Positions 1 through 5,360 of a stretch of 5,857 nt of DNA are shown here, one piece after another. How positions within the stretch are numbered: position 1 is the first letter of the stretch; each line of letters opens with the position of its first letter. The DNA comes from Zoogloeaceae bacterium (GTDB taxonomy: Bacteria; Pseudomonadota; Gammaproteobacteria; Burkholderiales; Rhodocyclaceae), in contig JAITEO010000119.1 of NCBI GenBank assembly GCA_031281985.1, forward strand, positions 1 to 5,857, read 5' to 3'. Below the pieces are notes generated by a model, which saw nothing but the letters and a program-made list of their open reading frames with translations, made no database searches and was not told the origin of the DNA. Made by a program: the position numbers and the translations under genes.

Positions 1-1
1 C

Positions 2-325
2 ATCCTGGGCGCGGTACTGGGGCTGATTCATGTCATGGAAAACCTCTCCGACCCCTCCAAGCTGGGCGCGGGCATCGCGGTGGCCTTCGTTGCCACCATC
101 TACGGCGTGGGGCTGGCCAATCTGGTGTATCTGCCCATCGCCAACAAACTGAAGGCGCACATTGCCCGCCAGGTCGCCGCCAAGGAAATGCTGCTCGACG
201 GCTTGCTGGGCATCGCGGCGGGAGACAATCCGCGCATCATCGAAGGCCGTCTGCAAGGCTACGTCTACAAGGAAACCCGCTACAAGGACGCCCCCGCCAC
301 GCGCGGCGCTTCCCGGCGTCGTTGA
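2..325 (+). CDS. motC: Flagellar motor stator protein MotC (MotA family), C-terminal part
   Basis: This is the C-terminal 107 residues of a MotA/MotC stator subunit; the start lies upstream of the window. MotA-type subunits form the inner-membrane ring around MotB/MotD and convert ion flow into torque on the flagellar rotor. The visible part begins in the third membrane segment (ILGAVLGLIHVMENL) and continues through the stretch LGAGIAVAFVATIYGVG into the fourth. These are the most conserved MotA segments, and MENLSDPSKLGAGIA is typical of the MotC branch found in pseudomonads and betaproteobacteria. A charged cytoplasmic tail follows, ending in RRR. The reading frame is open from base 2, so the gene is cut only by the window edge. 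The stop is 14 bases before motD, so the two genes are almost certainly co-transcribed and translated together. The family call is firm. The choice of MotC over MotA rests on the motD neighbour and on wording remembered from family members. Confidence 0.93.
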   Translation: MLGAVLGLIHVMENLSDPSKLGAGIAVAFVATIYGVGLANLVYLPIANKLKAHIARQVAAKEMLLDGLLGIAAGDNPRIIEGRLQGYVYKETRYKDAPATRGASRRR

Positions 326-330
326 GGAGG
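324..330 (+). promoter_or_regulatory. Ribosome binding site of motD overlapping the motC stop
   Basis: GAGGAGG lies 9 bases before the ATG at 340 and shares bases with the motC TGA stop. This decides the motD start in favour of ATG 340 over the in-frame TTG at 322, which would sit upstream of this site, and suggests translational coupling. Confidence 0.8.
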
Positions 331-339
331 ACACGGAAG

Positions 340-1131
340 ATGACGCGCCGCGCCCGCAGGAATCAATCGGAAGAGCACGACAACACCGAACGCTGGCTGG
401 TGTCCTACGCGGATTTCATCACCCTGCTGTTTGCCTTCTTCGTGGTCATGTACGCGCTGTCTTCCGTAAATGAGGGCAAGTACCGGATTCTGTCCGATTC
501 CCTGAACAATGCCTTTCGCAGCATCAGCAACGCGGATGGCGGCCAGTTGCTGATCATCACTCCCGGCGCGCCGCCGCTGCCGGTGCCGGTTGCCCGTCCC
601 GACAAGGGCGCGGACGAAACCAAGCTGCGCCAGCGCGACCGCATGCGCAACATGGCGCAGGAGATCATGCAGGCGTTGGCGCCGCTGGTGCGCGAAGGCA
701 AGGTGCGGGTGCTGGAAACCAGCCGGGGCGTGACCGTGGAAATCAACGACAGCGTGCTGTTCTCGCCCGGCCAGGCGCGCCTGGAGCCGCTCTCGAGTTC
801 CGCGCTGGAAGCCGTGGCGCGCGTTTTGGCAAACAGCGATTTTCCCATCACCATCGAGGGACATACCGACAACATCCCCATCAACACCGCGCAATTTCCC
901 TCCAACTGGGAGCTTTCCGCCGTGCGCGCCACCACCGTGCTGCGCCTTTTCGCCGACAACGGCGTCCTGTCGGAACGCCTGACTGCCATCGGCTACGGCG
1001 AACAGCGCCCGGTCGAAGGCAACGACAGCGTGGAAGGCCGCGCCCGCAACCGCCGCGTCACCATCCTGATCGACGCCAAGGAACCCGAACCGCCCGCCGA
1101 AGTGCTGACGGAATTGACCGCGACACGGTAG
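340..1131 (+). CDS. motD: Flagellar motor stator protein MotD (MotB family)
   Basis: MotD is the MotB-type stator subunit of 263 residues, which anchors the MotC ring to peptidoglycan and carries the ion-binding aspartate. A basic cytoplasmic N-terminus (TRRARR) leads into a single membrane segment at about residues 20-42. The motif ERWLVSYADFITLLFAFF contains Asp25, the expected ion-carrying residue. A linker follows, with a proline-rich stretch near residues 77-87. The periplasmic OmpA/MotB domain is at about 135-245 and has EGHTDN (Asp177), NWELSAVRA (Arg196) and RARNRRV near 234-240, all typical of peptidoglycan binding. The length and ending are normal for the family, and no truncation or frameshift is seen. 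Continuation into SSVNEGKYR after the membrane segment is what I associate with MotD rather than MotB. The gene follows motC after 14 bases with a strong ribosome site. Bases 1132-1275 downstream hold hairpins and a terminator, so the operon probably ends here. Confidence 0.94.
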   Translation: MTRRARRNQSEEHDNTERWLVSYADFITLLFAFFVVMYALSSVNEGKYRILSDSLNNAFRSISNADGGQLLIITPGAPPLPVPVARPDKGADETKLRQRDRMRNMAQEIMQALAPLVREGKVRVLETSRGVTVEINDSVLFSPGQARLEPLSSSALEAVARVLANSDFPITIEGHTDNIPINTAQFPSNWELSAVRATTVLRLFADNGVLSERLTAIGYGEQRPVEGNDSVEGRARNRRVTILIDAKEPEPPAEVLTELTATR

Positions 1132-1140
1132 GGATAGCGG

Positions 1141-1164
1141 CAAAAAGTAAAACCCCACTTTTTG
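1141..1164. terminator. A/T-rich hairpin just after motD
   Basis: The arms CAAAAAGT and ACTTTTTG are a perfect 8-bp inverted repeat around the loop AAAACCCC, beginning 10 bases after the motD stop. Either strand would give a weak stem with a U-rich arm. It could be a weak terminator or a 3'-end processing hairpin. The left arm belongs to a 16-base sequence that recurs at 5346-5361. Confidence 0.4.
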
Positions 1165-1225
1165 TGCGGCAAAGCCGCATCTGGCTTCGCCAGACCAGCC
1201 TTCGGCTGTCCTGCGGCCTTCGGCC
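1165..1225. repeat. Cluster of four GC hairpins with three-base loops
   Basis: Four short inverted repeats stand almost end to end. TGCGGC/GCCGCA has loop AAA (1165-1179). TCTGGC/GCCAGA has loop TTC (1180-1194). CAGCC/GGCTG has loop TTC (1196-1208). GGCC/GGCC has loop TTC (1215-1225). No plausible protein is encoded here. The arrangement looks like a dispersed palindromic repeat lying 3' of an operon. Its role is unknown. Confidence 0.6.
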
Positions 1226-1250
1226 TTGTGCCGGGTTAGTCAGCAAAACA

Positions 1251-1275
1251 GGGCAGGCGAAGCCTGCCCATTTTT
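1251..1275 (+). terminator. Rho-independent terminator of the motCD operon
   Basis: A perfect 8-bp GC-rich stem (GGGCAGGC with GCCTGCCC) closes a GAA loop and is followed one base later by TTTTT. This is the classic intrinsic terminator form in the + direction and is the best candidate for the end of motCD transcription, about 120 bases past the motD stop. Confidence 0.75.
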
Positions 1276-1319
1276 GGAGTAAAGGCAAGGAAACCCACTA
1301 CTCATCTGCACGATTCGTA

Positions 1320-1339
1320 GGGGCGCACTGCGTGCGCCC
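1320..1339. repeat. REP-like palindrome
   Basis: GGGCGCAC (1321-1328) and GTGCGCCC (1332-1339) form a perfect 8-bp stem around loop TGC, preceded by GTAG. It resembles short dispersed palindromes of the GTAGGGGCG type that recur between genes in many bacterial genomes. It lies about 85 bases before the lipoprotein gene. Only one copy is visible here, so the repeat status is inferred from its form. Confidence 0.5.
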
Positions 1340-1425
1340 GTTGGTCAGTCGCGCGGCGATGATTCGGAAAATGGAATAAACGGAGAAATAGGTCACGGCC
1401 TTTCTGTACAACACGAGGTGCTTTC

Positions 1426-1713
1426 ATGCGTCGATTCATGCAAATCAGGTTGGCTTCCGTGAGCGCATTGGTTCTTTTGCTTCTTGCTTCTTGTGGAGAA
1501 TCGAAATTTTCCAACTGTGTCACAGTCGAAGAGGAAAGCGACTATACCGGAACATGGCTGCAACATGACAAGGGGAATAGAGCCACTCTGGAAACTCCAG
1601 AATGCGAGAAAAAGGATTTTGAAATCGATAACGGAGATGGCCCCAAACACGGCAAGGTACGATGGGCCGTTTGTCTGAACGGCCCGGACTGCGACGAGGC
1701 AGGGAATTTCTAA
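1426..1713 (+). CDS. Small cysteine-rich lipoprotein, function unknown
   Basis: The product is a 95-residue hypothetical lipoprotein. The N-terminus has arginines at 2, 3 and 8, a hydrophobic core at about 9-20, and the lipobox LASC with the lipid-carrying Cys23. Gly and Glu follow, with no Asp at +2 that would hold it in the inner membrane, so outer-membrane sorting is expected. The mature part is acidic and holds four more cysteines (31, 60, 83, 89), an even number that could form two disulfides in the periplasm. A region near residues 38-83 (DYTGTWLQ followed by alternating polar and hydrophobic residues) looks beta-rich. The start is ATG 1426, supported by GAGGTG five bases upstream; the second ATG at 1438 has no ribosome site. 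Bases 1501-1620 are only about 45% GC, well below the flanking conserved genes, which suggests foreign origin or weak selection. I do not recognise a family. It stands alone between repeat-rich gaps. Confidence 0.78.
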   Translation: MRRFMQIRLASVSALVLLLLASCGESKFSNCVTVEEESDYTGTWLQHDKGNRATLETPECEKKDFEIDNGDGPKHGKVRWAVCLNGPDCDEAGNF

Positions 1714-1721
1714 CATAGCGC

Positions 1722-1781
1722 GGGCGCAAGCAAAAGCGGAGAATGCCATGTCAATACCCCCCCCCCAAACGAAGCGCCGCC
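1722..1781 (+). repeat. Left end of a dispersed repeat module, with a C10 tract
   Basis: Starting 9 bases after the lipoprotein stop, this stretch has a 22-bp motif (1722-1743), then ATGCCATGTCAATA, then ten C in a row (1757-1766), then AAACGAAGCGCCGCC. The same order recurs at 5378-5436 with ATGTCATGTCGATA and GACGAAGCGCGGCC. Across 1738-1781 and 5394-5436 the two copies match at most positions outside the C run. The block is therefore a member of a dispersed repeat family, not a coding region. Confidence 0.75.
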
Positions 1782-1845
1782 AAACTCCCTTTGCAGGGTG
1801 CAAGCCCTCCCCTGACAAGGGGAGGGTTGGGGAGGAGTTTGCGGC
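1776..1845. repeat. Nested palindrome inside the repeat module
   Basis: The outer arms GCCGCCAAACTCC (1776-1788) and GGAGTTTGCGGC (1834-1845) pair with one bulged C. Inside are TTGCA/TGCAA with loop GGG (1791-1803) and a perfect 8-bp stem CCCTCCCC/GGGGAGGG with loop TGACAA (1805-1826). Transcribed or single-stranded, the block could fold as a branched structure. No gene is supported here. Confidence 0.65.
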
Positions 1846-1879
1846 AGTGGAACAAGAACCAGGGTTTGACGCAACCCGA

Positions 1880-1921
1880 AGCGCCACAACCCCCCTCAAT
1901 CCCCCCTTGTCAGGGGGGAGG
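1880..1921 (-). repeat. Inverted partner copy of the TGACAA-loop hairpin
   Basis: The stem T-CCCCCC (1900-1906) with GGGGGG-A (1913-1919) closes the loop TTGTCA, the reverse complement of the TGACAA loop at 1813-1818. Read on the minus strand, the sequence runs through the hairpin, then GATTGAGGGGGG and TTGTGGCGCTTCG. This parallels the order hairpin, GTTGGGGAGGAG, TTTGCGGC in the first copy. The two are diverged copies in opposite orientation, about 60 bases apart. Confidence 0.55.
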
Positions 1922-1977
1922 ACGAAGGCCGCAGGCCGAAGGACAGGTGGTCGTGCGTTTTGCGTTGGGTCTACACA

Positions 1978-2008
1978 GTTTGAAGCCAGGCTTTATCTGG
2001 TTTCAAAC
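1978..2008. terminator. Long hairpin upstream of the membrane protein gene
   Basis: Arms GTTTGAAGCCAG (1978-1989) and CTGGTTTCAAAC (1997-2008) form a 12-bp stem with one G-T pair around a 7-base loop. No T run follows directly on either strand. A second, A/T-only hairpin lies just after it (CAAAAAA 2024-2030, TTTTTTG 2037-2043, loop AGTTTA). Together they could end transcription entering from the lipoprotein side or act as an operator or leader structure for the gene at 2063. The role is not settled by sequence. Confidence 0.4.
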
Positions 2009-2062
2009 CCCAAGATGAGCCAGCAAAAAAAGTTTATTTTTTGACGCTTTCGGATTGCCCAC

Positions 2063-2374
2063 ATGAAATCATTTCCCCGTCTTCCCATATGGTTCGGCAC
2101 GCTCTTGGCAGCGGCAGGCTTTACAGCCGCATTATTTTCCCTGGGCGAGTTGCTTCGGCAGCGCGGGTGTCATGCGGCGGGCATCTTGCTGGATGGCGTT
2201 GGCGGCATGATCGTGTTGTACGGCGTGCCTGCCGTCGGCGCGTATTTCCTTTCGCGCGGGGTGCATGGCGCAATGGGCAAATGGTGCGTCGCAATTCCCG
2301 CCTATCTCCTGATTCTGTTGGTACAGGCGGTCGCAATCCTGGGCGCGCTTTGTATGTTGGGGAATTGCCTCTAA
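2063..2374 (+). CDS. Small three-helix membrane protein, function unknown
   Basis: The product is a 103-residue hypothetical integral membrane protein. Three hydrophobic stretches are visible: about residues 9-31 (WFGTLLAAAGFTAALFSL), 39-63 (ILLDGVGGMIVLYGVPAVGAYF) and 74-98 (CVAIPAYLLILLVQAVAILGAL). They are joined by short charged loops (RQRGCH and SRGVHGAMGK). Cysteines are at 36, 75, 97 and 102. The basic N-terminus (MKSFPR) and positive loops give no clear-cut topology. ATG 2063 is the only reasonable start, because an in-frame TGA lies at 2042. The ribosome site is poor: only CGGAT about 8 bases upstream. The hydrophobic pattern is coherent and the third-position base use is GC-rich like its neighbours, which supports a real gene. 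I do not recognise a family. It converges on ubiG with a 40-base gap that holds no clear terminator. Confidence 0.66.
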   Translation: MKSFPRLPIWFGTLLAAAGFTAALFSLGELLRQRGCHAAGILLDGVGGMIVLYGVPAVGAYFLSRGVHGAMGKWCVAIPAYLLILLVQAVAILGALCMLGNCL

Positions 2375-2414
2375 TCGCAAGATTGGGCGCGCGCTTCGGC
2401 GGCCAACGAAGGCG

Positions 2415-3137
2415 TCATGCTGGCGTGGCGTCCGTTCGCCGGGTGGCGGCCATCAGGTAATTTACGCGAATTTCCCGGTCAAGGGCGCAGTGGTGGGTAA
2501 ATGGGTTGTAGCGCAGGCCAATGGGCGGTTCCGGCTCCAGGCCGGCGGCGCGGCAGTAACGGGCAAGCTCCGAAGGGCGGAGGAATCTTGCGTAGTCATG
2601 CGTGCCCCTGGGCAAGAGTTTCAATACGTATTCCGCGCCGACGATGGCCAGCAGGAAGGAGGCGGGACTGCGGGTCAGCGTGGAAAAAAAAGCCTTGCCG
2701 CCAGGTTTCAGCAGTTGGCAACAGGCGTTGAGGATACTCTGCGGATCGGGAACATGTTCGAGCATTTCCAGACAGGTGACGACATCGAAATGCCCCGGCA
2801 GTTCGCGCGCCAGCGCTTCCGCGGAAACTTGCCGGTAATCGACGGCAAGGCCGCTTTCCAGAAGATGCAGACGGGCGACCTCCAGCGGCTTCTTGGAAAG
2901 ATCGATGCCGGTCACCAGCGCGCCCCTCGCCGCCAGTCCTTCCGCCACCAGACCGCCGCCGCAGCCCACGTCCAGCGCCGTTTTTCCCGCAAGATCGATG
3001 CCCTGGGCAATCCAGTCGAGACGCAGCGGATTGATCGCGTGCAAGGCGCGAAATTCGCTGCCCGGATCCCACCAGTTGTGGGCAAGTTCGCCGAATTTGG
3101 CAAGTTCCCTGGGGTCGGCGTTGGACGGGTCGGTCAC
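2415..3137 (-). CDS. ubiG: Ubiquinone biosynthesis O-methyltransferase UbiG
   Basis: UbiG carries out both SAM-dependent O-methylations of ubiquinone synthesis: on the polyprenyl-6-hydroxyphenol intermediate and on demethylubiquinol. The protein has 240 residues from GTG 3137, the same length as E. coli UbiG. The N-terminal signature ELAKFGELAHNWWDP is at 11-25 and INPLRLDWI at 35-43. SAM motif I is ALDVGCGGG (54-62), followed by GIDLS (77-81) with its acidic residue Asp79. CLEMLEHVPDP (122-132) follows, then KPGGKAFFSTLTR. The RSPASFLLAIVGAEYVLK and GTHDYARFL stretches match the membrane-associating region of UbiG. An open frame continues 57 codons upstream, but those codons run through a terminator and into ompA, so GTG 3137 is chosen; AGGA lies 11 bases before it. 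An alternative is TTG eight codons upstream. The gene is third after mtaD and ompA, with a terminator just before it. It probably depends on readthrough or a weak local promoter. Confidence 0.95.
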   Translation of the reverse strand: MTDPSNADPRELAKFGELAHNWWDPGSEFRALHAINPLRLDWIAQGIDLAGKTALDVGCGGGLVAEGLAARGALVTGIDLSKKPLEVARLHLLESGLAVDYRQVSAEALARELPGHFDVVTCLEMLEHVPDPQSILNACCQLLKPGGKAFFSTLTRSPASFLLAIVGAEYVLKLLPRGTHDYARFLRPSELARYCRAAGLEPEPPIGLRYNPFTHHCALDREIRVNYLMAATRRTDATPA

Positions 3138-3160
3138 GGTGAAAAAAGTCCTGAAAGACA

Positions 3161-3188
3161 AGAAAAAGCCCTGCGTGACGCAGGGCTT
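3161..3188 (-). terminator. Intrinsic terminator between ompA and ubiG
   Basis: Read on the minus strand, AAGCCCTGCG and CGCAGGGCTT form a perfect 10-bp stem around the three-base loop TCA, and the T run reads on as TTTTTCT. It starts about 20 bases after the ompA stop and ends about 23 bases before the ubiG start codon. It should end most ompA transcripts and cut expression of ubiG relative to ompA. Confidence 0.85.
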
Positions 3189-3208
3189 GCAAAAGGAGGA
3201 AAGCGGTT

Positions 3209-3883
3209 TCAGCGGGTGCCGATGATTTCGATATCCACGCGGCGATCCGGTTGCAGGCATTCCACCAGTTTCTTGTTGCGTCCGTTTTCCGCGCCCAGCT
3301 TGCCGCACTCGTCACCGGTCACCGGCTGGGTTTCGCCCTTGCCTTCGGTGTAGATGCGATTCGCTTCGATACCCTTGTCGATCAGGTATTGCTTGACCGT
3401 ATTGGCGCGTTTTTCGGAAAGCCGCTGGTTGTAGTTATCCCCGCCGATGCGGTCGGTATGACCCACGGCGACGATGACTTCCAGTTGGATTTCGCTCGAC
3501 TGGGCGACCACGTCATCCAGCTTGGCCTTGCCTTCCGGACGCAACACGGCCTTGTTGAAATCGAAGAGGGCATCCGCCGCCAACGTGACCTTGCCGCTGG
3601 AAGGACGCGGCGCAGGTTCGGGCGTGGGTCTGGGCGTGACGGCGACAGGCGCTTCGCAACTGCCGGCGGGCACGATGTCGCGATCGCACTGGCAACCGGC
3701 GGGGTCTTGGGCGGCCGCGGCGGGCGTCCAGTAGCCGGTGCGCCAGCACAGTCCCGCGCCGCTGGTGGCGACGTTGCCGCGCTGGTCGATGACATAAACA
3801 CGCTCCTGGGCTTGCGCGGCGGTGACGCCGATGCCCGCCAACAGGGCGCAGACGATGAGATTGCGTGAGAGTTTTCCGATCAT
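3209..3883 (-). CDS. ompA: OmpA-family outer membrane/peptidoglycan-linking protein
   Basis: This 224-residue exported protein of the OmpA C-terminal family holds the outer membrane to peptidoglycan. A signal peptide spans 1-25, with a hydrophobic core (LIVCALLAGIGV) and probable cleavage after AQA (25/26). The mature N-terminal section has the conserved-looking GLCWRTGYWTPA (44-55) and GCQCDRD (63-69), then a proline-rich linker (83-95). The OmpA domain is at about 98-221. Within it are LFDFNKAVLRPEG, GHTDRIG with Asp144, LSEKRA with Arg159 and PDRRVDIEI. Asp144 and Arg159 are 15 residues apart, like the peptidoglycan-binding Asp271/Arg286 of E. coli OmpA. There is no eight-strand beta barrel, so it resembles the short beta-type proteins (RmpM-like) rather than full OmpA. 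Six cysteines are present in the mature part (46, 64, 66, 76, 193, 209). The ribosome site AAGGA lies 6 bases before ATG 3883. A promoter is proposed just upstream and a terminator downstream. Confidence 0.92.
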   Translation of the reverse strand: MIGKLSRNLIVCALLAGIGVTAAQAQERVYVIDQRGNVATSGAGLCWRTGYWTPAAAAQDPAGCQCDRDIVPAGSCEAPVAVTPRPTPEPAPRPSSGKVTLAADALFDFNKAVLRPEGKAKLDDVVAQSSEIQLEVIVAVGHTDRIGGDNYNQRLSEKRANTVKQYLIDKGIEANRIYTEGKGETQPVTGDECGKLGAENGRNKKLVECLQPDRRVDIEIIGTR

Positions 3884-3921
3884 TTCAGTTCCTTGAGAAA
3901 GTGGTTCAACAACGTTGAGGG

Positions 3922-3950
3922 AGGATACATGGAACCGGGATGGATGTGAA
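3922..3950 (-). promoter_or_regulatory. Possible sigma70 promoter of ompA
   Basis: Read on the minus strand, TTCACA (3950-3945) and TATCCT (3927-3922) are spaced by 17 bases, five of six and four of six matches to the consensus hexamers. The site lies directly after the mtaD stop and would give a leader of roughly 30 bases. The leader includes the 8-bp palindrome CAACGTTG (3910-3917). A dedicated promoter fits with ompA having its own terminator. Confidence 0.45.
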
Positions 3951-3951
3951 T

Positions 3952-5304
3952 TCAGTCCGCATTCGGTTTCAGGTAGGCGCTAACACGATTCTGCCACAGA
4001 CGGGCGCAATTTTTCAAATTGGATGTTTTTTCACCATGTAACAACATTTTATCCTGTACGCGGCAGCAACCTTCCACCCAGACATGGCGGACATCCTCGC
4101 GTCCGGCGGCATAAACCAGATGCGAGATCGGATCGAAGCAGGGCGAAAGCGCCAGCGCGTCCATGCGCACCGCCACGAGATCGGCGCGTTTGCCGATGGC
4201 GATGCTGCCGATTTCATTTTCCATGCCCAGCGCGCGGGCGCTGTTTATCGTCGCCATGTCGAGCGCCTGCCAGGCCGGAAGGCAGCGCGCGTCGCCGCTG
4301 GCGCCCTTGGCCAGCAGACTGGCGAGGCGCATTTCCGCCAGGATGTCCAGACGATTGTTGCTGGCCGCGCCATCCGTGCCCAGGCCGACATTGACGCCCT
4401 GTTCCAGCAGTTCGGCAACCGGCGCGAAGCCGCTGCCCAGTTTCAGGTTGGAGGCGGGACAATGGACGATGTTGCAGTTGTTGCGCGCCAGCGTGGCGAT
4501 TTCGTCCGCGAGCAGATGCACGGCATGCACGCCGATGAGTTGCGGCCCCAGTATCCCCAGCCGATCCAGCCGATGCAGGGGACGGCAACCGTGCTCTTCC
4601 AGATGGCGGCGGATTTCCTCGGCGGTTTCGTGGATGTGCAGGTGTATCGGCAATTCCAGTTGCGCCGCCAGCGTTTGGATGCGCTCGAAACTCGCGTCGC
4701 TGACGCTGTAGGGCGCGTGCGGCGCGAGACAGAAACGGATGAGCGGATGCTCGCGCCAGACATCCCGCGCCGCCAGTCCCTTGTCCAGATAATCGGTGGC
4801 GTCATGGGCATAGGCGGAAGGAAATTCCAGCACCGTGACCCCCAGCACGGCGCGCATGCCGATACCCACAGCGGCTTCGGCGGCGGCCTCCGGGAAAAAA
4901 TACATGTCGTTGAAACAGGTCACGCCGCCCAGCAGCATTTCGGCGCAGGCAAGTTCCGTTCCGTCCATGATGAAACGCGGCGAGAGCAGCGCCGCCTCCA
5001 GCGGCCAGACGCGCGTCTTCAGCCATTGCATCAGCGGCATGTCGTCCGCCACGCCGCGCAACAGACTCATGGCGGCGTGGGTATGCAGATTGATCAGTCC
5101 GGGAATGAGCAGATGCTCGTCCAGTTCCATCGTCTCCGCAGGCGCATAGCGTTCGCGCGCCGGATGGCTGGGCAGGATATCCACGATGCGCCCGTTGGCG
5201 ACGATGACCGCATGTTGTTCCAGCAAGGTATGCGACGGATGGGCAATCCAGCGAGCGTGGATCGCCAGGTCGACGGCATGGGGCGTATCGGCGGATGCAA
5301 GCAT
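3952..5304 (-). CDS. mtaD: 5-methylthioadenosine/S-adenosylhomocysteine deaminase (TRZ/ATZ family)
   Basis: This 450-residue member of the amidohydrolase superfamily is expected to deaminate methylthioadenosine and/or S-adenosylhomocysteine to the inosine forms in the cytosol. The metal site is complete. LINLHTHAAMSLLRG supplies His74 and His76. HLHIHETAEE supplies His223 and the catalytic Glu226 of the HxxE motif. GVHAVHL (258-264) carries the next histidine, and GLGTDGAASNN supplies Asp311. A small beta sandwich is formed by the N-terminus (11-60) and the C-terminus (GKRADLVAV at 371-379 onward), as usual for the family. ATG 5304 is chosen because the family begins close to DLAIHARWI. The open frame continues upstream only through repeat DNA. 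No good ribosome site is seen, which leaves a little doubt about the start. In Pseudomonas aeruginosa the homologous gene (PA3170) sits next to ubiG. Here ompA lies between them. Relatives with the same fold act on triazines or other purines, so the substrate is an inference from context and motifs. Confidence 0.9.
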   Translation of the reverse strand: MLASADTPHAVDLAIHARWIAHPSHTLLEQHAVIVANGRIVDILPSHPARERYAPAETMELDEHLLIPGLINLHTHAAMSLLRGVADDMPLMQWLKTRVWPLEAALLSPRFIMDGTELACAEMLLGGVTCFNDMYFFPEAAAEAAVGIGMRAVLGVTVLEFPSAYAHDATDYLDKGLAARDVWREHPLIRFCLAPHAPYSVSDASFERIQTLAAQLELPIHLHIHETAEEIRRHLEEHGCRPLHRLDRLGILGPQLIGVHAVHLLADEIATLARNNCNIVHCPASNLKLGSGFAPVAELLEQGVNVGLGTDGAASNNRLDILAEMRLASLLAKGASGDARCLPAWQALDMATINSARALGMENEIGSIAIGKRADLVAVRMDALALSPCFDPISHLVYAAGREDVRHVWVEGCCRVQDKMLLHGEKTSNLKNCARLWQNRVSAYLKPNAD

Positions 5305-5332
5305 GACATTTCGCGGCGCAGGAAAAGCCGTG

Positions 5333-5360
5333 ATTCTAAATGGAGGCGGCAAAAAGTAAA
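5333..5360 (-). promoter_or_regulatory. Possible sigma70 promoter of mtaD
   Basis: Read on the minus strand, TTTACT (5360-5355, four of six) and TAGAAT (5338-5333, five of six) are 16 bases apart, giving a leader of about 22 bases before ATG 5304. The -35 box lies inside the 16-base sequence that is also found after motD, so a repeat may have supplied part of this promoter. Confidence 0.35.

Noticed and set aside
322..339. TTG start for motD at 322
   Set aside because: It overlaps the motC stop and lies before the strong ribosome site at 324-330, which points to ATG 340.
280..1158. Long open frame on the minus strand opposite motD
   Set aside because: It is the antisense of a firmly identified motD in GC-rich DNA. 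The peptide is rich in His, Arg, Gln and Gly and resembles no family.
1141..1269. Riboswitch or structured small RNA
   Set aside because: The hairpins are independent short palindromes after an operon end, with no conserved aptamer-like core and no gene close downstream for them to control.
1164..1379. 71-residue open frame downstream of motD
   Set aside because: It runs straight through the hairpin cluster, terminator and REP-like palindrome, and its peptide mirrors the repeats.
1743..2044. Overlapping open frames in the repeat module after the lipoprotein
   Set aside because: They translate C/G runs into low-complexity Pro/Gly/Arg peptides, and two frames are equally open, as expected from repeats.
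3138..3308. N-terminal extension of ubiG by 57 codons
   Set aside because: The extension is translated from the ompA terminator and the ompA coding end, and the protein already reaches normal UbiG length from GTG 3137.
2490..3353. 287-residue open frame on the plus strand opposite ubiG and the end of ompA
   Set aside because: It is the antisense of two clear genes and has no recognisable domain.
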